Below are positions 12,301 to 24,300 of a stretch of 64,000 nt of DNA, piece after piece. The translations under genes were made by a program, and so were the position numbers. Source of the DNA: Aphis gossypii. Lineage: Eukaryota > Arthropoda > Insecta > Hemiptera > Aphididae. The stretch's first letter is position 1, and every line of letters starts with the position of its first letter. The notes under the pieces are model-generated. The model did not search any database, was not told the DNA's origin, and worked only from the letters and a program-made list of their open reading frames with translations. The stretch spans positions 55,325,213 through 55,389,212 of the forward strand of contig NC_065531.1 in the NCBI RefSeq assembly GCF_020184175.1, read 5' to 3'.

Positions 12301-15300
12301 GACAGGATGACGTTTGGTGATGCGCAGAAAATCCGATTTTGGTCGGCTCGCGGCGTGTTCTCTCTCTGGACAGAGTATATATTTAATGTTTTTTTTGTTC
12401 TATATTTATTTAATTTTTAGATGAAAAAATTCAAAATTTTGAAAGCTTCAAATACAGTTTTGATGGAACAAACATATCTCTTTGTTTTATAGTTTCTCAG
12501 TTACTTAAGTATGTAAATTTTAGTAATACTTTATATTATTGAAGTTTATGAGTTGTAATAATGTAAGGATAACTTTTTTTAATTAAAGCAATTACTTTAC
12601 AAGTCTTTCAACACAAATCCATACAGTAAAAGTGCCTTCAAATGATTTCAACCAATCTCCCAGTTTAAAATTTATAATGACTTTCCAAAGACTTTTAATA
12701 ATGTCAATATATCGTCAAAAAAAAAATAAAAATGATAAATGCCACTGTGAACTGGGTAATTATAATATATATATATATACATTAATTATTGCTATTATTT
12801 TATGTATTATCTTATTCTTTTGTTTATACATTTCATTATGAACAAAATAATAAAATAAACCTGAATTTTTATTTAAATATAATTATAGCAAAATGTATGG
12901 CATAGCTTGAGATGATATTTTAATATGAGTATTTTTTATTTAATGTATATTTAAGATATGGACGATCAAGGTGCTGAAATATTGCTTTCAAAATATATAA
13001 GTCAGTTTGTTAAGGGTTCCTGTCAAACTATAAAACTAGCAAATCATGTAGCATCTCGAAGTTCTAAGCATTATCAAATTATTACAAAAGTTATAAGTGT
13101 GACTGGATTTGGTATGTTGTTAAATTAAATTAATTTAATTTTTTTAATATTTGTTTTCAATGTTAACCTTTTTTTAGATAAGTTGTTTATGGAACTTTTA
13201 ATAAGCTTAATTATGGTCCATCAAAAGACCCCTCTGTTTTTACAGAATACTGATTGGTTTAATCTTTTCTTACCTTTACTTAATGCTTTAGATGCATTTA
13301 ATCTAATGACTCCAAATTTAGAACGTGAAGAAGATGATAATTTGTCCTGGCCTGGATTTTCTAGTAAGAGCATAAAACTAAACATTACTTCTAGTTTATG
13401 GTGGTTCTTTAATAATTATTTTAAAAAATTATAACATATTAACAGGCTATACTTGTAATACATGGTATAAAAATGTTGAAGATGTTATGTTGATTCGAAA
13501 ACCTGATTTAGAAAATCATAATAGAAATGGAGGACACTGGGTAGTGTTTAATAAAAAAGTGTATGATGTTCAAGAAACTAGGTATTTTTAGGTTATTTCT
13601 ATTTCATTATTCTTACTAAAATTATTGTTTACACGTTTTAGGTCTAGTGAAATGAATTATTCATTTGTCACTATGTTACACTCGTCATCTATTTATGAAC
13701 ATGTATTAGCTGAAATGCCTAAAGAAACTTTGCAATCTTGTTTTGTTGGAAATTATTTGGATCCAGATGAGGGTATAGTTGAAGTAAGTAATTAGTGAGC
13801 TTTTAATTTATTTATTTCAGTATATATAATATCATTACTTATTTTGTATAGCCTATTGAATCAAATTTGACAGAACCGCTGCTTTTAGACATTCATCGAA
13901 CTCTTGGTTACTTGTTGGGGCTCCATGCACATTGGCTTACTACTTTATCTCAATCTCATTCTAGTTATCAATGTTTTAATGTTTGGTTTCCTTTATTACG
14001 CGCTGGTATTGATGATAGTAAAAATAATAACTATGTGAGTAAGAATTTAAATTAAAAATAAATCTGTATTTAATACTATTTTTTTTTTTAATTAGGACGA
14101 ATGTGCAAAAATGTTAGTATTAATATATAAAGAAAGTTGTAAATCAGTTGATAGTCAAATACAATATGGACCCGATCACCCTGTTGAAGAAATTATTCAA
14201 AATTTAGCTAAAGTGCTAGTTAAACATTTAAATTTGAATAAAACCGAAATTAATAAAAAAGGTAGTTAAAAAAAAAATTATCACAAAAAACAAATAAACA
14301 TAAACATAATAAAAAGATATACATAATTAAAAACAAATTTCATCTCATTATTACACTAAAGATATATTAAAGTGGAAACATCTGCTTTATTTCAATTAAA
14401 AAAAAAAAAAAGTATAACATTTAAAATTTAAATTAACATACTATAGTTGCTATTATAGACTCTTATTATATATTTTTTATCTAATAATTATTTATAATTT
14501 ATATATTGATTTTACAGAAAAATCAATACCGTTAGATATCATTTTTAAACAGTTTGGTCAAGTTAAGATACAAATTCTCAAAATGAAACAGGATTTGAAT
14601 TTAAACTATAAAGAAACATGTTCCCCTATTTTGGATCGATGCAGGTCTGTTATAATAAACGTTTATAAGTTTAATAATTAATATTTCTATCTAAAATATT
14701 ATGGAACTATTTAGGTTTTTACTAAATGAACTAAGTCCAATTTTGTCTTCTAAAATAACTGCTGCTAAAAAATTACCTATTTTGAAAGCTGAATCTCGAT
14801 GGAAAACAGTGATTAACTCTGTCGTTTCTAGTATAAAAACTAAGAAAAATGTTAGGAACCATAAAGCTCGAAATCAATTACAAAGTATTTTAAATGATGA
14901 AGTTAGTAATTTACTTAATATATAATTTTGGTATTTAATAACATTTGTAATTTTTGTGATATTTTTATAGGAAGACATGATTGTTACAATACCCAATAAA
15001 AAAAAATATGTACCAGCATCAAATAATTTACAAAATGGTATAATATAATCTTACACTTTTAGTTTGATTCTAATTATTATGTTTTATTATAAGGTGTTTC
15101 TGAACAAATTAAAGATACAAATGATACTGAATTAATATTTAATAAACATAATCGAATAGAAATTAGTAAAATGATTTTATCGTTTCTTCTGTCAGACGTT
15201 AACATCCGTGAAATAAGAAAATTATTACACTCAGAAGTAAGTAAAAGATTTTTTTATTGGCATGGCTTTGGTCTGTATTTACTATTTATTAATATCTTTT

Positions 15301-18300
15301 TATATTTTGTTAAATTAGATAGATAGAAGTAATATGATACAAACTGGTTATGAACTTATTTATAAATTATTTAAAAATCCTACATCAATAAGTTCTGTAA
15401 AATATAGTATTATATCAGGTTGGCTATCTGTATTACCAAATAGTTCTTCATCAAGGTATTATGTTATAATATGTCTTTAAAATATTTATATACTAATTTC
15501 AAACTTATACTGCTATTATAGAAACAATAATGAAGTAGAACTCGTATCAGTGACTTATAAACTTAAGCTTTTAATAGCTAAATGTGATTTCATGAGATGT
15601 GCTTTAGAACAAATTAAAATGCTTGTATCTCAAATAGGAGAAATTCACAAATCAGTAGGGCTTCGAGATAAAATAACAACTATAAAAAAAATGACTTGGT
15701 GCCGGTAATTTAATTATTCAAAATGTTAATTAATTTAATTATGTGTTCTATAACAATGTATTTTTAGATTTGCTATTGCAACATTTGGATCAATAACACA
15801 AATTTTAAATGACAAAGAATGTAGTCTGTTAATTAACTCTAGTATATTATCAGCTATTAACTCTATTATTAACACCTTAGACCTTGCTGCAAAGCGACCA
15901 ATTGAAAAAATAAATACAAAGCAGATTATTTATGAAGAGGATTTAAATAAAATTAAGTGTTTAAGAGGAGCAGAGATCATACCTTATTTAAAATTAGGTG
16001 CTAGAGTTGTTCGTGGTGAAGATTGGAAATGGGAAAATCAAGTATAAAATCAATTTTCCTATATTTTAATTTATATTATGTCAAATTTTAATTTTTATAG
16101 GATGGTATACCTCCTGGTGAAGGGCAAATTGTTAGCAAAATAGGAGATGATGGTTGGATTAGAGTTCTTTGGGATCATGGAGTATCTAATTCTTATAGGA
16201 TGGGTAAAGAAGAAAAATATGATCTAAAACTAGCATCCGGATTAGATGCAGGAGATGATGAAGAATCAGATTGTAATGTTTCTTGTACAAATAATGGCGG
16301 TAAGTTTTTTTGTTAGTTTTTTATTTTTTAAAAATAAAGTTGTGAATTAATTTTCAGAAATACATGAAAACTCAACAGAAAATCCATTTGATATATTAAA
16401 GTGTGTCATGATAAAATTTCTTAATTGTCTTTCATTATCGAGTGCTGTACATTCTAATAAAAATGAAAATTCAATTCAAATTCTCTCTAAATATTATTAT
16501 AGTACTTTAGAGGTAAAATTAATTGTTTCTTATCTTTATCTGGATGTGTATGTTTGTATAATTTATGATATTATCTTTGTTTTTAGAAGGGTTGGTTAAG
16601 TTCTAATATTTCAAATACCACTCTTTTTCATTCAGAATGGATCAACATTTCTTTATTAAAAATCATTTCTAAAATATCTGATCATTATAAAGAGCAATTT
16701 GCATGCAAACAGTGGATTGACATGCTTTTATCAATTATTTCTCATTCTCCAACAGTATCTTCTACTCTGACTACCCAGGTTGATTTACAAAATCATACTA
16801 TTTATAGTATTTTTAAATTTATCTTACATTATTCATATCAAATATCAAATTTATACTAGGTGCAAACCATACAGTTAATCAAACTTTTGGTTACTCTTAA
16901 AATGACTGATTCATCCATCATTTCATCTATAGTAGAAACTCTTATGGAAATTATTGGATCTTCAGTATTACAAAGTAACTCCAAATATGATGTAATCGGT
17001 AAATATATTTGTTTTTATATCATTTTTGTTTATTAAATGTATATTAACATACTTCTGTTTATAAAGATGGTAAACCAACAGTGCCTTTAACTGCTTCATG
17101 TTCGAATACCATTGCTGAAGAATGTATTCTTTTGTTACGTACCTTATATAATAACAACAAAAGTATAAAATCAAAAAAAACTACTGATTTACCTTCTTAT
17201 CTTGATTCTTTGATTGTTTTGAATATAATATCAGCAACTGATTATTTAGCAAACCCCACCTTTGAAAAAGATGTATTTGTAAGTAAAAATATTTATTTTA
17301 ACCTGTACTCAAATAATTTTTTGTCATTTTATAGAAACTACAAAGTTTGTCGTTTAGTGCGATGGCATCATTAATGATAATTGGGGGTTTTGATAACCGA
17401 CCTAGAATTGGAGGAAATGTTTTGATTAAAGAAGAAACTGAAGGTTAGTAATCTAATTCATTTTTATTTTTATTATAAAATACTCAAATATACCTTACAT
17501 TAAGGTATATTACCTTACACTTCTCATTATTGTATATTATAGAATTAAAGAAATTAATTAAAAAATTCTTAAACATTTAAATTGTATTTTATATCTGCAA
17601 ATTTAAACACAGTGAAAACTCTTTTTAACAAATCTAAAAGGACCAAGAGATTTCTTTTGTTGTACAAAGTTATCGTAATATAGAGAGTTTAAAAAGATCA
17701 AAATTGTAATTATTTATGTATAAATCTATGTATTATTATTTATTATTTATGATACACATTATTATTTTTAAATTACATGAGAAGTTAATTACATACTATT
17801 TATTATTTTTTTTAAATATATTATAATTATTATTTTTTATCTTTATACTACATTGTTAAAACTTGAGGTGATTTCTTATGACAATTATATTTAAAGTTCT
17901 ACTGGATCGATTTTCATAATTTCTTTTCCTAACGCAAGTACTCGGTGTACAGATGAGCCATCAAAAGAGAAAAGTCCAAAAAGTTAGATAATGAAAGAAT
18001 ATAATCCTACTTGTGAATTTCGGCATTTATGCCGATTAACTTTTATAATTTATATTACGATAATACGTATATTGTATCATAAAACATAAAATATTATTTC
18101 GTTATTAGGAATAACTAATATGCTAAGAGAATAAATCCATTTATGAGTTATATAGCTAACCAAACATTATTATGTAATGTTAATGTTATATAGAGTTTTT
18201 TGTTATAAAGAGTTTTCACTGTACTTGTTTGTTAAGAAGAAGACAATATTGAATATTATCTATATAAGGAAAAATAAATTATATTTTAGTTAATTATATA

Positions 18301-21300
18301 TTATAACAGTATGTAAACTTTTAAGTTTGAGTTAAGTTAATTATTTAAAACTAAGAGGTTCGATTTAAAGCATAAAATCTTGAATAATATTTTTTTTCTT
18401 GTTTACTTGGTTATTTCATGTACAACTATACAAGTATATTTTGTACTTAATATAAGTAATAATTATACTATATGATAACACATAATGTATTTTTAGTGTA
18501 TTTACATTAGTATATTTTTAATATTATTTTAATTTAATTGAAGCTACTGTGATGAGCATTGAGAAAAAAGGAAAACTCAAAGTACTAATACACAACACTG
18601 GGAAAACAGAAAGCTTTTTCATCAAAGACATAGAACATATTCCAAGTTGTACAATTTCTTTAGACTTTATATCAGAATCTATGCTTTATACATGGACAAC
18701 AATGTTTTCTGCAGTCATTGCTAATCAAAATTTTAAAACTGTTACAGGTAAAATATAGTTAAATCAAATTAAAATTTATTTAAAATTTTATATTCTTTTT
18801 CTTATTATTAACTCTTAGGAGAATTAGTCAACGAGTCTCTTCTTTGCTATCAAAAAGCATTATTAGCTGGTATAAAAGTTGTTAATGCTGTGTTAAAAAA
18901 TCAAATACTGCTTCGTAAAATACTTACACAATTAACAACAAATGATGGAAAATCTGAAAACCTATTTCAATTAATATTGTCAAAAGCTGTTCAACCTTCC
19001 CCAATAAAACCAGAATACTCAAAAAAAGAATTAGAAGAAGCGGCCATCAATTTAACTCAGTACTTAACAGTTGACGTTCAATCTAGTTCTATACGGCATT
19101 TTAAATGGTCAAAATATTTTTCAAAAAGTACATTAAATATGCTATTAGCTCAATTATCTGATTTGGGTTTCAATAAGCAATGCGTGTTTAGTGCTATTGA
19201 AGCACATGGTTACACTTCATTAGATGCATTAGTTGCCTTATTAATGGAAGGAAAAAATGAATGTTTATCTGATGTGACTGACACTTTATCATCATATGAA
19301 GATATTTCAGATAGAGATGAATCATCAGCAACAGAAGAATGTCATGAAAATGTAAGTTTTTGTACTAATTTGACATTCAAATTATTTAAATGATTTTTTT
19401 TTATATATATGTATAGCCTATCAGTGAAGAAAAAGTAACATTTAAAAAACGGAATGATTTTGACAGTGCTGATGGATATGCAAACTATGTGAAATATTCT
19501 ATTGATTTAGGTATGATAGTACGTTGTTGTAGAAAGTATGATAATATCGATGTTGGATATGAAGGTAAAGTTATCAAAATTAAGAAAGAAGGCGGACTGC
19601 ATGATCTTAATATCGAGGTATTTTTGAATTTATGCATTTTATATAATATTAATTTATGACCAAAGTTAAAATATTCAAACATACTTAATAATTATATTAT
19701 TAATACATTTATAGGTGGACTGGAAATCTATTGGTGTTGCACATTGGGTACGATATATTCATATTGAAATAATTGATAGTGGTACTTTACCCAATGAATG
19801 TGATTCGGTAGACAACAATAAATCCAATGAGAAAACAAATTTACCTCAAGGATCTAATGATGGTAAATATTAATTAAATATTCAATGTTATTTTTGATCA
19901 GAAATCAGAATATAGTAAAAAATATATGATTGATTTTTTTTCAGAAAAATATACCAAGTACCAAATACTATCCAATTATCCAAATAAAGAACAAATTTCT
20001 AAATTCATTACAAAATGCACTTCTTCTGCTGAAGAAAGTTTACTCACAAATTTATTCGATTGGAAATCAGATAGTCGCTGGACTAGTGAAAATCCTAAAG
20101 GAGTTGTAAGAAATAAATATTTTTAATAAATTGATCTTGGAAAACTGCATGACTACTTTAGCATGAATTAATCTCATCATAAGGCTTATTTTGCATTAGC
20201 TATTTAAATATTTACTATTAAAAATAAATTGAAAAATAATGTTATTTAGGTACTACACAGTATGTCCCAACAGTCCTGTTCACCCTTAGGTGGTTTTTTT
20301 TTTACAGTAATTAGTATAAAAATTCTGATTAAATGGCATAAAATTCGATTTTTTTTTCAAACATTTAAAAAAAAAAATGTATGCAATAAGTTTTTAAATT
20401 TTCAAAATAACTATTTTTTGATCTTATTATTTATTAAAATGGTTCAAAATATATATTATATATATATTAAAATTGAATTAAAGTTAGAGCAAATTATGTT
20501 TTTTAATTTCTAAAAATAATAATTATGTCACTTAGCAAAACATGAATTGCATGATTTTATCAATCTAGACAAGAACCCGATGGCGATCTGTAAATATCTA
20601 ATTATTAGTAATATACTAATATCTTATCTTTAAGAAAGATAAAAAAAAATTAGGAAATTAAGAAATACTAAGAATGCTTAGGTCCTAAAAGCTTAAACTA
20701 TGTGTACAGATAATAGAAGTCACTTCGAACAGTTCGAACATAAAAGAAAAAAAAAGCGGGCAAGTGGGTACCGTTCTGCTGTACATTAGGGGGTGGGGTG
20801 GACCTCGGACTAGGGTAGGTTAAATTTGAATGCAATGATAGGTATCATTGTATACAAAAAACGATTCTGAACGAAGATGATTTGTCAGCCTAGGATATAA
20901 TTTCCAGTTGTTGGTGAAAAAGGTGGTTTATGTTTTAATGGCCTGAATACACCAAAATTTAAGTTCTTTTATAATTATTGTAAGCTAAACTTATGAAAAA
21001 TCTTGTATTAAATTTTCAACTCTTAGCTACATATACAAACATTTTTATGATTTTTGAACTACAAAATAATGTGCAAATATTCATGATTTTGACGAATTTT
21101 TGGCAAAATTTGAACTTCAAATGCTAATAAAAAAAATTGTGCCTATGTATTCTTATGATTTTTTAATCACTATAAGAATAACATATGAGGAACTTTGTAT
21201 ACAATTTTCAAGTATTTTGTTTTGACCAAAAAAATTTTATCGACACTTCAAAAAAATTTTTTCAGAAGAATTGAAAATTTCATTTGTCTATAAATGCTCA

Positions 21301-24300
21301 AAAAAACTCAAAATGTTTTGAAAATTTTGAAAAAGCAAATGACAATCTAAATAACTGGTAAAATTTTTAAGTTTCTACGACTTATACTTTTTGAATAATA
21401 ACAAATACTTAAAATCGTTTGAGGATAAACCGTTATCGTTACGCGATTTCGTAAAAATTTTAAATTTAAACGCATTTAAAATTTTTCCTATAATGATGCT
21501 TCGAGTTTTCTCTATAGCTTCGTGAAGAAAACCCTATGGAAAACTTAGTGTTGTATTTTTAATCCTTAGTTATAAACACAAAAAATTTTTATAATTTTTC
21601 AACTTCAAAAAGATTTCGTAAACATTTGAACTATAAACGCTTATAAAAAAAAATTGTGACTAACGATTTTTAATTTTTTTTAGCTACAATAAGAACAACT
21701 CATAAGGAACCTTGCATTAAATTTTCAAGTTTTTTTGGTCATCCAAAATTTTTTTACCGACACTTCAAAAAAAAATTCGCATAAAAATCGAAATTTTCAG
21801 TGGTCTATAAATAACTCAAAAAAAGTCAACAATTTTTGAAAATTTAACTGTATTTAGATAACACTAACATAAACATTTGGTGAAAATTTCAAGTATTTAC
21901 AGTGATTAGTTTTTGAATTACAACCATATAAAAAATCGATTCGGTCGAAAACTGGTTTTGCGTAAAAATTTCCGTTTTTCCGTCATTTTTTTTTTGTTTT
22001 TCTCGATTTTTTTGAAAACTGTTGGAAAATGTTTACTTTTTACCTCTATAATTCACCAAGGATATTCACTTTTCCATCGGAAATCACCTCCGAAGTTTGA
22101 AATTGAAGCATTATTTCGACTAGTTATGCTGTACACAGACACAAAAAAAAAAAAGTGGGCAAGTGAGTACCGCTCTGCTGTACATTAGGTGCTGTATGGA
22201 TCATTATTATATATTATAGGAGTGTTAAATTTGAATCCAATGATAGTTATCATTGTATACGAAAAACGATTCTGAACGAAGATGATTTGTCAGCCTAGGA
22301 TAAATTTCTAGTGGTTGGTAAAAAAAGTGGTTTAAAAAACCAGCTTATATTAAAAAATATTTTGAAAATTTAATCACGTAAAGAAAACGCGAATCTTAAT
22401 AACTGGTAAAATTTTCAAGTATCTACGACTTATACTTTTTGAATAATAATTAATAACAAATATTTAAAATCGTTTGAGGATAAATCGTTATCGTTACGCT
22501 ATTTCGTTAAAATTTAAAATTCAAACGCACTTAAAATTTTTCCTATAATGATGCTTCGAGTTTTCTCTATAGATACTTGAAGGTAAACTTATGGAAAACT
22601 TAGTGTTGTATTTTTAATCCTTAGTTATAAACACAAAAAATTTTATGATTTTTCAACTTCAAATAATTTGCAAATATTCATGCTTTTGACGAATTTTCGT
22701 CAAAATTTGAACTTCAAATGCTAATAAAAAAAAATTGTGCCTATGTATTCTTATAATTTTTTAATCACTATAAGAATAACTTATGAGGAACTTTGTATTA
22801 AATTTTCAAGTATTTTGATAGGGCCAAAAAAATTTTATCGACACTTCAAAAATATTTTTTCAGAAAAATTGAAAATTTCAGTTGTCTATAAATAGCTCAA
22901 AAAAAGTCAAAATATTTTGAAATTTAAATCACGTAAAGAAAACGCGAATCTTAATAACTGGTAAAATTTTCAAGTATCTACGACTATACTTTTCGAATAA
23001 TAACAAATATCAAAAATCGTTTGAGGCTAAACTGTTATTAACGCGGTTTTTGTAAAAATTTAAATTTCAAACACTCATAAAAATTTTTTGCCTGAATCCG
23101 GTAGAGTTTTTTTTACAGATATTTGAAGAAAAATGTATGGAGAACCTTGTACCAAATTTTCAAAACTTAGTTATAAAAGAAATTTTATGATTTTTCAACT
23201 TCAAAATTACTTGCAAATTTTCGCGTTTTCGACAGATTTCGTAAAAATTTGAACTAAAAACGCTTATAAAAAAATTGTGACTAACGATTTTTAATTTTTT
23301 TTAGCTACATTAAAAACAACTCATAAGGAACCTTGTATTAAATTTTCAAAACTTTTTGGTCATCAAAATTTTTTATCGACACTTTAAAAAAAATTTTTCA
23401 AAAAAATCGAAATTCAGTGGTCTATAAATAACTCAAAAAAAGTCAAAATTTTTTGAAAATTTAACTATATACGGATACCACTGACATAACATTGGTGAAA
23501 ATTTCAAGTATTTTCAGTGATTAGTTTTTGAATTACAACCATAAAAAAAAATCGATTGGTCGAAAACTGGTTTTGCTTAAAATTGCCGTTTTTTCGTCAT
23601 TTTTTTTTGTTTTTCTCGATTTTTTTGAAAACTGTTGGAAAATGTTAACTTTTTACCTCTATAATGCACCAGGATATTCACTTTTACATCGGAAACCACC
23701 CCCATAGTTTGAAATTGGAGCATTATTTCGACTAGTTATGCTGTACACAGACACAAAAAAAAAAAAAAAAAAAAAAAAAAACACACATCATTGTAAAATC
23801 AATACATTCATCACTTCGTTCAGAATCTAAAACATACATCATTGTAAAATCAATACATTCATCATTCCGTTCAGAATCTAAAATAGTACATAATGTTGTA
23901 TTATAATCGTTAAATATACTTACATATAGTATTAAAGCACACCTTCTTGTACTTTTCTAGGTTTTAGCAAAAACGAGCGTAATTTATGTATTAAAAACGG
24001 CTGTCCGGATTAATGAAGTTTTACTATACTTATATTTATAATTAATTTTTAATACATAATAATTAGGATAATAAAAGAAATTTTAAAATGTTCTTAATTA
24101 AATTCATATACACAATGAAAATACAATTTTACAGTTAATAAAAGAAAAAATGTTAGTATTATAAAGACGCCATCCAGCATATCTCTGTCTTACAAGTTAC
24201 AAGTACGTAACAATCGTAACATGACAAATTGCACTCAGCAGATCACTAATAGCTCCATTAATTTAAAAGTTATAGTGAATTGACGATTGTTCAATCTATT

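Noticed and set aside
12093..12420. Frames crossing the intron-16 element
   Set aside because: They run through a foldback element and intron; HERC2 phase requires splicing from 12,165 to 12,421.
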